DNA of 64,000 nt from Salvelinus alpinus (lineage: Eukaryota > Chordata > Actinopteri > Salmoniformes > Salmonidae). The stretch is taken from NCBI RefSeq assembly GCF_045679555.1, contig NC_092098.1, forward strand, positions 19,419,038 through 19,483,037. The letters run 5' to 3'. The translations under genes were made by a program, and so were the position numbers. The notes under the pieces were generated by a model. The model was not told the DNA's origin. It made no database searches and saw only the letters and a list, made by a program, of their open reading frames with translations. The first letter of the stretch is position 1, and each line of letters begins with the position of its first letter. Positions 27,501-35,361 of this stretch are shown here, piece by piece.

Positions 27501-30500
27501 TTGCTATCCAGCGTGAGCCACTGTCTTATTGCTATCCAGCGTGAGCCACTGTCTTATTGCTCTCTAGCGTGAGCCACTGTCTTATTGCTATCCAGCGTGA
27601 GCCACTGTCTTATTGCTCTCCAGCGTGAGCCACTGTCTTATTGCTCTCCAGCGTGAGCCACTGTCTTATTGCTATCCAGCGTGAGCCACTGTCTTATTGC
27701 TATCCAGCGTGAGCCACTGTCTTATTGCTATCCAGCATGAGCCACTGTCTTATTGCTCTCTAGCGTGAGCCACTGTCTTATTGCTATCCAGCGTGAGCCA
27801 CTGTCTTATTGCTATCCAGCGTGAGCCACTGTCTTATTGCTATCCAGCGTGAGCCACTGTCTTATTGCTATCCAGCGTGAGCCACTGTCTTATTGCTCTC
27901 CAGCGTGAGCCACTGTCTTATTGCTATCCAGCGTGAGCCACTGTCTTATTGCTATCCAGCGTGAGCCACTGTCTTATTGCTCTCCAGCGTGAGCCACTGT
28001 CTTATTGCTATCCAGCGTGAGCCACTGTCTTATTGCTCTCTAGCGTGAGCCACTGTCTTATTGCTATCCAGCGTGAGCCACTGTCTTATTGCTATCCAGC
28101 GTGAGCCACTGTCTTATTGCTCTCTAGCGTGAGCCACTGTCTTATTGCTCTCCAGCGTGAGCCACTGTCTTATTGCTATCCAGCGTGAGCCACTGTCTTA
28201 TTGCTCTCCAGCGTGAGCCACTGTCTTATTGCTATCCAGCGTGAGCCACTGTCTTATTGCTCTCTAGCTTGAGCCACTGTCTTATTGCTCTCCACCGTGA
28301 GCCACTGTCTTATTGCTCTCCAGCGTGAGCCACTGTCTTATTGCTCTCTAGCGTGAGCCACTGTCTTATTGCTCTCTAGCGTGAGCCACTGTCTTATTGC
28401 TCTCTAGCTTGAGCCACTGTCTTATTGCTATCCAGCGTGAGCCACTGTCTTATTGCTCTCTAGCGTGAGCCACTGTCTTATTGTTCTCTAGCTTGAGCCA
28501 CTGTCTTATTGTTCTCTAGCTTGAGCCACTGTCTTATTGCTCTCTAGCGTGAGCCACTGTCTTATTGTTCTCTAGCTTGAGCCACTGTCTTATTGTTCTC
28601 TAGCGTGAGCCACTGTCTTATTGCTCTCCAGCGTGAGCCACTGTCTTATTGCTATCCAGCGTGAGCCACTGTCTTATTGCTATCCAGCGTGAGCCACTGT
28701 CTTATTGCTATCCAGCATGAGCCACTGTCTTATTGCTCTCTAGCGTGAGCCACTGTCTTATTGCTATCCAGCGTGAGCCACTGTCTTATTGCTATCCAGC
28801 GTGAGCCACTGTCTTATTGCTATCCAGCGTGAGCCACTGTCTTATTGCTATCCAGCGTGAGCCACTGTCTTATTGCTATCCAGCGTGAGCCACTGTCTTA
28901 TTGCTATCCAGCGTGAGCCACTGTCTTATTGCTCTCCAGCGTGAGCCACTGTCTTATTGCTCTCCAGCGTGAGCCACTGTCTTATTGCTATCCAGCGTGA
29001 GCCACTGTCTTATTGCTCTCCAGCGTGAGCCACTGTCTTATTGCTCTCCAGCGTGAGCCACTGTCTTATTGCTATCCAGCGTGAGCCACTGTCTTATTGC
29101 TCTCTAGCGTGAGCCACTGTCTTATTGCTCTCTAGCGTGAGCCACTGTCTTATTGCTCTCTAGCGTGAGCCACTGTCTTATTGCTATCCAGCGTGAGCCA
29201 CTGTCTTATTGCTCTCCAGCGTGAGCCACTGTCTTATTGCTCTCCAGCGTGAGCCACTGTCTTATTGCTCTCTAGCGTGAGCCACTGTCTTATTGCTCTC
29301 CAGCGTGAGCCACTGTCTTATTGCTCTCTAGCGTGAGCCACTGTCTTATTGCTCTCCAGCGTGAGCCACTGTCTTATTGTTCTCCAGCGTGAGCCACTGT
29401 CTTATTGCTCTCTAGCGTGAGCCACTGTCTTATTGCTCTCCAGCGTGAGCCACTGTCTTATTGCTCTCCAGCGTGAGCCACTGTCTTATTGCTATCCAGC
29501 GTGAGCCACTGTCTTATTGCTATCCAGCGTGAGCCACTGTCTTATTGCTCTCTAGCGTGAGCCACTGTCTTATTGCTCTCCAGCGTGAGCCACTGTCTTA
29601 TTGCTATCCAGCGTGAGCCACTGTCTTATTGCTATCCAGCGTGAGCCACTGTCTTATTGCTCTCCAGCGTGAGCCACTGTCTTATTGCTATCCAGCGTGA
29701 GCCACTGTCTTATTGCTATCCAGCGTGAGCCACTGTCTTATTGCTATCCAGCGTGAGCCACTGTCTTATTGCTATCCAGCGTGAGCCACTGTCTTATTGC
29801 TCTCCAGCGTGAGCCACTGTCTTATTGCTATCCAGCGTGAGCCACTGTCTTATTGCTATCCAGCGTGAGCCACTGTCTTATTGCTATCCAGCGTGAGCCA
29901 CTGTCTTATTGCTATCCAGCGTGAGCCACTGTCTTATTGCTCTCTAGCGTGAGCCACTGTCTTATTGCTCTCCAGCGTGAGCCACTGTCTTATTGCTCTC
30001 TAGCGTGAGCCACTGTCTTATTGCTCTCCAGCGTGAGCCACTGTCTTATTGCTCTCCAGCGTGAGCCACTGTCTTATTGCTATCCAGCGTGAGCCACTGT
30101 CTTATTGCTCTCCAGCGTGAGCCACTGTCTTATTGCTATCCAGCGTGAGCCACTGTCTTATTGCTATCCAGCGTGAGCCACTGTCTTATTGCTATCCAGC
30201 GTGAGCCACTGTCTTATTGCTCTCCAGCGTGAGCCACTGTCTTATTGCTCTCTAGCGTGAGCCACTGTCTTATTGCTCTCTAGCTTGAGCCACTGTCTTA
30301 TTGCTCTCCAGCGTGAGCCACTGTCTTATTGCTCTCTAGCGTGAGCCACTGTCTTATTGCTCTCCAGCGTGAGCCACTGTCTTATTGCTCTCTAGCTTGA
30401 GCCACTGTCTTATTGCTATCCAGCGTGAGCCACTGTCTTATTGCTCTCTAGCGTGAGCCACTGTCTTATTGTTCTCTAGCTTGAGCCACTGTCTTATTGC

Positions 30501-31736
30501 TCTCTAGCGTGAGCTGCGCGTCGGTCTTGAAAATGGAACCAGAGTTTAGTTATATGTTCGGGCAGCGCAAGTATTTTAGGATTTTATGGAGCTGACCTGC
30601 TCACCTCCAGGTTTTGTTGAAATGAATAAAAGCATCTCATGCGCTGCAAAAGTTGCAGGTCCAATGTTAGCAAGCCAGTAAAACTGTTTGTGACCGTGTT
30701 ACGGTGTTTTTGTTGTTGCATGTAAACTATTTTCACATTTTGTGACTATAATCTTCGGGCATGCCAAAAATACTCCGGACTTGCCTGTTGGACATTTCAG
30801 ACCTAAATGTCATTCCCTGAGGATGTGTAGCCAAAAGACTTGTATATATAAAGTTACCCGTTTGTGCACGCATGTCTAAACCATTGTTAAATCCTTGTGT
30901 AGAAGGCTGATGGTGTGTGCAACACAAACTTTAAAAGGACCAAGAGCAGAGAAGAGGTGATGCAGGCACTGCAGGACTTTGTGGGTTGCAACACCCTAAT
31001 TCTGGTGAGTGTTTCTCTTTCTCTTAAAGCTGAAATTTGCTTAAGGTGAAACAGAGCCACTGTTCGCCCCGGCCGTCTATTTGTTTTTTTGTTAATTAAA
31101 CAGAAGAGCAGAGCATCCAGCATTGTGGTCAAAAATATTTGCAGTAACTTCTCTGTTGTTCTATTGCGCAAATAATGATGTGCAGTGATATCAACGGGGG
31201 GAAAAGTGTTTGTTGTTTGGAGTAACTTCTTTTTTTGTAATATCGCAAATGGACGTGGCAGTTTTACCAAGTATATATTCCAGCTTTAATCTTACCCCCT
31301 TTACCTTTATCTTCCTCTCTCAGGATTATAGTTCTCTTTCTCTTCTCTTTCAGAAGGGATATCTGAGACGAATGAAGGATCTTCGACTGGTGTTGGAGGC
31401 ATCCATCTTCTTCAGAACACATGAGGTAAGCCGTTTTCCACTGCGTTCATGGTATAATGCATGCTTTGCATGTCTTGATGCTGGTCTCTGAATGGCGAGG
31501 TGCACACTAACATCTGTTTCTCTCTGCAGGTGGTGGGCAGCTCCCTACTATTTGTGCATGACAGTACAGGGAAAACAGGAGTATGGATGATTGATTTTGG
31601 GAGGACTGTCCCCCTGCCGCCGCCTCTCACCCTGGACCACCGCACCCCCTGGATAGAGGGCAACCGAGAGGATGGGTACCTTTGGGGGCTGGATAACCTC
31701 ATTGATGTCCTGACCGATATGCTGCATCTCACCTGA
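597..31736 (+). CDS. itpkc: Inositol-trisphosphate 3-kinase (ITPKC-like), complete, 7 exons, 419 aa
   Basis: Phosphorylates inositol 1,4,5-trisphosphate to the 1,3,4,5-tetrakisphosphate in the cytosol. Exons: 597-956, 3442-3541, 3968-4181, 7054-7258, 30903-31004, 31354-31425, 31530-31736 (stop TGA). Phases join without a break. The N-terminal exon (120 aa) is Ser/Asp-rich and family-variable. The kinase domain shows [15 protein letters not shown], the IP3-binding stretch [30 protein letters not shown] and the catalytic WMIDFG. All introns are GT-AG except intron 4, whose donor reads AAG|GCACGA. Intron 4 is 23.6 kb and full of repeats. The calmodulin-binding segment (exon 2) matches human ITPKA/C in length but not in residues. 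The kinase assignment is secure. The choice of C over A or B rests on synteny with human 19q13 genes. The short N-terminus is closer to ITPKA in size than to the 683-aa human ITPKC. Confidence 0.88.
1423..1875 (+). repeat. tRNA-derived salmonid SINE, long type, about full length
   Basis: Lies in intron 1. The head reads GCCTCCCGAGTGGAGCAGCG with A-box and B-box-like GGGTTCGACCC, followed by the tRNA-unrelated body found in long salmonid SINEs (GGCCGGCCGGGATGTCCTTG, ACATTGGTGCGGCTGGCTTC). It ends in an A-rich tail near AAAAAAGAAGAA. A second copy lies at 6207-6640. The subfamily (Slm-type or other) is not assigned. Confidence 0.85.
1876..3441. other. Rest of intron 1, no recognised content
   Basis: AT-rich intron sequence with an A/T microsatellite-like patch around 2697-2735. 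I see no exon, RNA gene or named repeat. The short open frames here have no homology I recognise. The 3' end is a normal acceptor (CTCTCCCCATGCAG) for exon 2. Confidence 0.4.
3594..3819 (-). repeat. HpaI-type tRNA SINE, minus strand
   Basis: On the minus strand it starts GCTCCCGAGTGGCGCAGCAA, carries a B-box-like GGTTCGATCCCGG and ends with the typical tail CTTAACTGACTTGCCTAGTT. It lies in intron 2, about 150 bases before exon 3. Other copies of the same short type are at 13532-13727 and 38911-39106. Confidence 0.88.
3920..3941 (+). repeat. Poly-C run near the exon 3 acceptor
   Basis: About 21 consecutive C residues lie 26 bases upstream of the exon 3 splice acceptor (GTGCCTGGTGGTCCAG at 3967). 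The run sits where the polypyrimidine tract and branch point would be expected, so its length may affect splicing. Its exact length is also prone to sequencing error. Confidence 0.8.
4226..5432 (+). mobile_element. Tc1-like DNA transposon, 5' truncated, decayed
   Basis: Transposase sequence runs on the plus strand. It includes the 5' UTR-like CATCCTTGAGATGTTTCTAC, fragments matching the Tc1 N-terminus (about 4430-4760) and decayed DDE parts (FDETKIEL-like at about 4818, NPIEHLW-like at about 5020). The 3' end reads TCTGAATACTTTCCGAATGCA followed by CTGTA. The 5' terminal inverted repeat is missing. Several stops and frameshifts make it inactive. Intron 3 of the kinase gene. Confidence 0.85.
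5433..6206. other. Intron 3 segment with a hAT-type repeat end
   Basis: GGTCCCTGACCCCAAGTTTGG then GAACCACTG at about 5781-5811 is the terminal signature of hAT-type nonautonomous elements (inverted, CAGTGGTTCCCAAACTT). I could not define the other end. The remainder is AT-rich intron with GCTAGC-rich patches around 6000-6080 and no gene. Confidence 0.4.
6207..6640 (+). repeat. tRNA-derived salmonid SINE, long type, second copy
   Basis: Same architecture as the copy at 1423-1875. The head reads CCTCCCGAGTAGCGCAGTGG, with B-box-like GGGTTCGATCTC, a body with CACATTGGTGCGGCTGGCTT and a terminal A-run near 6620. A short internal deletion in the head relative to the other copy is likely. Intron 3. 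Confidence 0.85.
6641..7053. other. End of intron 3 with a small inverted repeat
   Basis: Twelve-base arms TTGTCAGCAGCG (about 6659) and CGCTGCTGACAA (about 6767) flank roughly 100 bases and could fold back. They may be the remains of a MITE. Otherwise there is no recognisable content before exon 4. Confidence 0.35.
7259..7318 (+). repeat. CA-rich microsatellite abutting the exon 4 donor
   Basis: An (AC/AG)-rich simple repeat begins within a few bases of the exon 4 end and occupies the donor region itself. The inferred donor is AAG|GCACGA, a GC donor with a weak match. The only good GT donor nearby (GCAA|GTGAGC at about 7325) would break the reading phase with exon 5. Confidence 0.7.
7368..7618. 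repeat. Foldback (palindromic) element, about 250 bp
   Basis: Two near-identical arms of about 65-70 bases lie in opposite orientation around a spacer of roughly 55 bases. The left arm includes GTCAAACACAAGGACACATT and GCACTGCCAACTGGCTGTGT. The right arm includes the complements ACACAGCCAGTTGGCAGTGC and AATGTGTCCTTGTGTTTGAC. Weaker symmetry extends outward to AATCCCCATT / AATGGGGATT. It resembles a MITE or foldback with hAT-like GTGTCAAAC ends. Confidence 0.75.
7619..8718. other. Intron 4 segment with a hAT-like end
   Basis: A terminal-like motif GAGTTTGACGCCCCTGG at about 8384-8400, preceded by AACTGGCAAAGTCTGGCCAG, is typical of hAT-related nonautonomous elements. It may pair with GTCAAAC motifs in the foldback just upstream. 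No coding potential is recognised. Confidence 0.4.
8719..9302 (+). mobile_element. LINE 3' end (RT-encoding salmonid family), plus strand
   Basis: The segment begins with the C-terminal coding tail of the LINE (ATCAAAGTTGGGATCAAGAG, TTTTATCACCAGGCCGTCAG) and runs into the family's 3' UTR (CTATTTACATAGTCATTGAA, CACTTTTAATAATGTTTACA). It stops exactly at the Tc1 end at 9303. A mirror copy lies at 13013-13523, so the pair form arms of a larger inverted repeat. Truncated and inactive. Confidence 0.75.
8816..9115. repeat. 48-bp minisatellite inside the LINE 3' region
   Basis: About six tandem copies of a 48-bp unit containing CACTGTCCTGAACCTTATTC and GGCTACCTCCCGGTA. The unit length is a multiple of three, which produces a spurious 16-residue repeating open frame on the minus strand. 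The mirror copy of the same LINE region at about 13190-13255 has only one unit, so the array expanded after the two copies separated. Confidence 0.9.
9880..9966. repeat. Perfect-type hairpin at the inversion junction
   Basis: Arms of about 36 bases (TCCCTAGTCCTTGCCGATGA and its complement TCATCGGCAAGGACTAGGGA) flank a loop of roughly 15 bases (AGTTATGGGTATGAT). The arm is a known internal Tc1 segment, so the hairpin marks the point where the element was copied in inverted orientation. Confidence 0.85.
10217..12213 (+). mobile_element. L2-type LINE, decayed, inserted in the Tc1
   Basis: Plus-strand fragments of an L2-like non-LTR retrotransposon. They include an N-terminal part with [20 protein letters not shown] (about 10460-10520), RT pieces ([16 protein letters not shown]-like at 10975-11025, GVPQG-like at about 11125) and a C-terminal part with [16 protein letters not shown] and [16 protein letters not shown] (11825-11960). 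The 3' end is the L2-like tail AATAAAGCTTGATTTGATTTGA. Many stops and frameshifts are present. The host Tc1 sequence resumes at ACTTTAAAACAGTTAG. Confidence 0.85.
13013..13820 (-). mobile_element. LINE C-terminal and 3' region, minus strand, split by a SINE
   Basis: On the minus strand it encodes the RT C-terminal signature seen in fish LINEs: [14 protein letters not shown], then [20 protein letters not shown] and the end of the frame, followed by the 3' UTR mirroring 8719-9302. A SINE (13532-13727) interrupts the RT frame. The rest of the RT continues at 14235-15580. Truncated and frameshifted. Confidence 0.78.
13532..13727 (-). repeat. HpaI-type SINE inserted within the LINE
   Basis: Minus-strand head GGGGCTCCCGAGTGGCACAG, tail ending GCCTAGTTAAATAAAAAATA. 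The flanks GCAATTTG and CAATTGC look like a short target duplication. The LINE sequence is continuous across it, so the order of events is LINE first, SINE second. Confidence 0.85.
13821..14234. other. AT-rich insert between LINE segments
   Basis: LINE RT sequence breaks off after CAGGAAGTCCAG and resumes at GTGAGTCTGGGCCCAGGACC. The roughly 410 bases between are AT-rich, with no recognised family and no reading frame of note. They are probably a further insertion. Confidence 0.4.
14235..15580 (-). mobile_element. LINE RT and endonuclease region, minus strand, decayed
   Basis: The minus strand carries the RT palm region with [20 protein letters not shown]-like sequence (about 14540-14605) and [13 protein letters not shown]. 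Further 5' lie the linker and endonuclease-domain parts of the same salmonid LINE (about 14800-15560). Several frames are needed to follow it, so it is not functional. An 80-bp foreign segment at about 15289-15370 interrupts it. With 13013-13820 it forms one antisense LINE copy in intron 4. Confidence 0.78.
15581..15895. repeat. AT-rich dispersed repeat before the 28-bp array
   Basis: Sequence such as CAAACTGCAAATGCATCCA, GCTAGGAATATGTGACC and CTTTTGACTACTTTAATA resembles a dispersed element seen repeatedly in salmonid introns. I cannot name its class. The 28-bp array starts directly after GTAAAA at 15895. Confidence 0.4.
15896..30514. repeat. Giant 28-bp minisatellite array, about 522 units
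   Basis: One uninterrupted array of a 28-bp unit containing GTGAGCCACTGTCTTATTGC followed by a variable octamer, mostly TCTCCAGC, TATCCAGC or TCTCTAGC. Rarer variants are GTTCTC, CACCG, AGCTTG, AGCATG and TTATTTC. The phase at 16381, 18481, 20161, 22261, 24361, 26461, 28561 and 30241 is identical, so there is no net insertion or deletion over 14 kb. Variant order shows higher-order repeats: the run starting at 24891 recurs at 26515 and 27439, and rows 21241-21540 recur 420 bases later. Both strands have stops in the unit, so it is non-coding. It lies in intron 4 of the kinase gene. No intervening unique spacers exist, so it is not CRISPR-like. Confidence 0.97.
30515..30902. other. End of intron 4
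   Basis: Unique-looking sequence between the 28-bp array and exon 5. It contains at about 30798-30882 a segment (ATGTCATTCCCTGAGGATGT, TATATAAAGTTACCCGTTTG) that is repeated at about 15289-15370 inside the antisense LINE. The acceptor for exon 5 is CCTTGTGTAG. Confidence 0.5.
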
Positions 31737-32310
31737 ACTGAACCTCACAATTGAATGACTGACACAGGACCTCATCCCAACCAAAACACCCTTTCCCACC
31801 TGAACCAAATCCGAATGGCCATTTCAGCTTTTACCTGAGAGTTTTGACAAACGAGAGATTGTTCACATATTGGACTCGGATTCTGTGTTGGGGTTTAGGG
31901 GGTACTGGACTACCGTCTGTGGCTATAATGAAGGCAATGGGAGAGGAACAGAGGTGTATGTGGTGGACAAAGGAAAATAGTAGCACTAGTTCCTCAGAAG
32001 AACTATACAACAGCAATGCAAAATGAAACACTGCCCTTTTATCATCTTCCACATAATCCCCCCCAAACAAATTCCGCCATTTTGTTCTATTACAATTGTA
32101 CTTAATAATCATCAGCTCTAAGTGTTTCTTACTCCAGGTTTGAGGGCTGTAGGACCTAAACAATTAATGTTGATACTATACTATTATGCTCCACATAATG
32201 GAGTGGCCCTTAATATTAATAGAGGACTCATAAAACCTAGTAAAACCTCTGCGAACTGTGTTAATGAACACTGCCTTCAAGTTTGTTTATTATTCATATA
32301 CTCATGATAT
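31737..32310 (+). other. 3' UTR / downstream flank of the kinase gene
   Basis: Follows the TGA at 31734-31736. No further coding potential and no named repeat. I could not identify a single convincing polyadenylation signal before the Tc1 at 32312, so the transcript end is undetermined. Confidence 0.4.
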
Positions 32311-32311
32311 A

Positions 32312-33652
32312 CAGTGCATTCGGGAAGTATGCAGGCCCCTTGACCTTTTTCCACATTCTGTTACATTACAGCCTTATTCTAAAATGGATTCAATATTTTT
32401 TTCCCTCATAAATCTACACACAATACCCCCTAATGTCAAAGCAAAAACAAGCTTTTAGAATTATTTGCAAATTTATAAAAATTAAAACTGATATCACATT
32501 TACATGAGTATTCAGACCCTTTACTCAGTACTTTGAAGTACCTTTGGCAGCGATTACAGCCTCGAGTCTTCTTGGGTATGACTCTACAAGCTTGGCACAC
32601 CTGTATTTGGGGAGTTTCTCCCATTCTTCTCTGCAGATCTTCTCAAGCTCTGTCAGGTTGGATGGAGAGCATCACTGCACAGCTATTTTCAGGTCTCTCC
32701 AGAGATCGATTTGGTTCAAGTCCGGGCTCTGGCTGGGCCACTCAAGGACATTCAGAGACTTGTCCCGAAGCCACTCCTGCGTTGTCTTGGCTGTGTGTTT
32801 CGGGTCGTTGTCCTGAACCTTCGCTCCCAGTCCTGAGCGCTCTGGAGCAGGCTTTCATCAAGGATCTCTCTGTACTTTGCTCTGTTAATCTTTCCCTCGA
32901 TCCTGACTAGTCTCCCAGTCCCTGCCGCTGAAAAACATCCCCACAGCATGATGTTGCCGCCACCATGCTTCACCTTGCCAGGTTTCCTCCAGACGTGACA
33001 CTTGGCATTCAGGCCAATGAGTTCAATCTTGGTTTCATCAGACCGGATAATCTTGTTTCTCATGGTCTGAGAGTCCTTTAGGTGCCTTTTGGCAAACTCC
33101 AAGTGGCCTATCATGTGCCTTTTACTGAGGAGTGGCTTCGTTCAGGCCACTACCATAAAGACCTGATTGGTTGAGTGCTGCGGTGATGGTTGTCCTTCCG
33201 GAAGGTTCTCTCATCTCCACAGAGGAACTCTTGGGCTCTGTCAGAGTGACCATCGGGTTCTTGTGCACTTCCCTGACAATACCTTCGACCTCATTGCTTT
33301 GCTCTGACATGCACTGTCAACTGTGGGACCTTATATAAACAGGTGTGTGCCTTTCCAAATAATATCCAATCAATTGAATTTACCACAGGTGGACTTCAAT
33401 CAAGTTGTAGAAACATCTCAAGGATGATCAATGGAAACAGGATGCACCTGAGCTCTATTTCGAGTCTCCTAGCAAAGGGTCTGAATACTTATGTAAATAA
33501 GGTATTTTTTTATTTAGTAAATGTGTCATCATGGGGTATAGCATGTAGATTAATGATGGAAAAACATTTTATTTAATACATTTTTGAATAATGCTGTAAC
33601 GTAACAAAATGTGTAAAAAGGAAAGGGTTCTGAATACTTTCTGAATGCACCG
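32312..33652 (-). mobile_element. Tc1-like DNA transposon, both ends present, decayed
   Basis: Terminal repeats CAGTGCATTCGGGAAGTATG and (mirror) AATACTTTCTGAATGCACCG flank about 1.34 kb, with TA at the borders. The transposase lies on the minus strand. The most intact part (32752-33114) shows SDETKIEL with the first catalytic Asp, then [18 protein letters not shown]. The N-terminal HTH part and the last DDE motif lie in other frames. Broken by several frameshifts. It belongs to the same family as the elements at 4226-5432 and 43206-43938. Confidence 0.88.
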
Positions 33653-34420
33653 TACATAGTGCAACGAAATACTTACTTGCAGGTTCAGCTCACGACAATA
33701 GAAATTAAGCGAAGAAAAACATTTGGGGCCATAAATATAATTCAAAGCGGCACTCGGACAAATTGTGAATTTACATGTGCCAGGGAATTGTGCAATAATA
33801 AATAGACATTGTGCAGTAGGTGTGTGTGTGCATGTGTGTGAGTCCATGTGTGATAGGGTGCAGGGAGTCTGTTATTCCGGCAGTCAGTCCTGGTTCAAGA
33901 GTTAAGTAGTCTGTTGGCTTGTGGGTAAAGAACTGTCTCTGAGATGGTGGTCCGGGAACAGACGGTAACGGAGTGAATAGTCCATGGCTGGGCTGAGCGG
34001 GGTCCTTGTCCTGTATGGTGGGGAGCACGGTTCCAGTGATGTACTGGGCAGTCTTCTCCCCCCTCTGAAGGGCCTTGCGGTCGTGAATGGAGCAGTTTCT
34101 GTACCAAGCCGGGATGCAGCCGGTCAGGATGCTGTCAATGTTGCTGCGGTAGAATTAGGAGAGGACCCGGGGGAGCGTGCCGATTTTCTTCAGCCACCTG
34201 AGAAAGTAGAGGCGCAGTTGCACCTTGACCAGGGCTGTGGTGTTGTCTGTCACTGTGAGGTTCTCTGTGATGTGGACGCAGAGGAACCTGAAGCTGCTGA
34301 CTCCACTGCAGTGTTGTTGATATGGAGTGGGGCGTAATCCCTGCTTCCTGAAGTCGGCAATCAACTCCTTTGTTTTGCACCACACATTTATCCCCTTCTT
34401 TGAGAGAGAAACAGTCTAGT
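33653..34420 (-). mobile_element. LINE fragment (RT C-terminal part), minus strand
   Basis: The minus strand encodes WCKTKELIADFRKQGL, FRFLCVHITENLTV and QLRLYFLRWLKKIGTLPRVL, the post-catalytic RT segment of fish non-LTR elements. After a frame change, HDRKALQRGEKTAQYITG follows. It is a 5'-truncated, frameshifted copy starting directly at the Tc1 border. The family differs from the LINE at 13.0-15.6 kb. Confidence 0.78.
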
Positions 34421-34995
34421 TATCCTGTAAGAATGTGTGACTTTAGAGGGCAATATAGGACCCAAACAACATGCTTCCAGGCATAGAGCCTAGTGGGGTA
34501 TCCTGCAGGCTGAAACAATGACAGCATTTGTGAATCTTAAATATCCTAAATATAATCCGACAAGGAGTTCTTCACTTGCACAAAGTGCCACTGCACAAAT
34601 ACTTTTCTATTGATGAGACTGTTATGGTCCCCCCCCCCCACCTTTGCTATACAGTACAACTAAGATATGAAGGCAAAGGCCTAATGTACAACTATAAGTG
34701 TGTTGATGGATTTAGTATTATTATGTGAGTAGCAGTTCATCAAATTGGCAGATTAAGATGTCCTGGAACTGAGTTGAACAACTGTGATATTTTGAGCAAT
34801 GTCTGCAACTGGTTTCTTAGACCAGGCTACTCAAATGGAAGCCATTAAAATGTGGACCAACTCTTGTCTTGCGATAATTGCTGTCCTGTGTTATTTGTCA
34901 GGCTCACACCAGTTTCAGTCAGCTGCTATGACAAAGGCATACTGAAGAGGTTGCTGTACAAAAATATATTTGTTTGTAACTGGTTCTAAATGAAA
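34421..34995. other. Intergenic, no recognised content
   Basis: AT-rich sequence with a short C-run at about 34630. I see no gene, RNA or named repeat. It separates the LINE fragment from the remains of the WD-repeat gene. Confidence 0.4.
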
Positions 34996-35361
34996 AATAA
35001 TGCTAGTTAACTTTGGTAAGAGATGAGGGCGTTGCTGCCGCTGAAGACGGACAGGATGTCGCCCCACGCTTTAGCAAAACACCTGGCCAAGCCCAGCCTA
35101 ATTTCACTCAGCATGTTGTCACAGCAATCCCAGATCTCCACGTTCCTCACAGGGCCAGACCTTGATCAACAGCTTTCCCCCTCAGCTCCACTCCTTCACC
35201 CAGCCGCACACTGAAGACGTCAGCAAGCATGTCGGGCGCAGCAGCTCGGAGCTCATTGGCTGGGCGTCAAACTTATTTAGCAGGCTGCCTATGTCCCGGC
35301 TCCATGTCTACACGTAGCCTGTGGCATTACCTGTGTAGCAGTAGCGTTGCAGCCAGTCTGT

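Noticed and set aside
15896-30514. CRISPR-like appearance of the 28-bp periodicity
   Set aside because: Units are contiguous, with no unique spacers, and the surrounding genes are vertebrate.
15896-30514. Array as a repetitive protein-coding region
   Set aside because: Each unit has TGA on the plus strand and TAA on the minus strand, and 28 is not a multiple of three, so every frame is stopped within three units.
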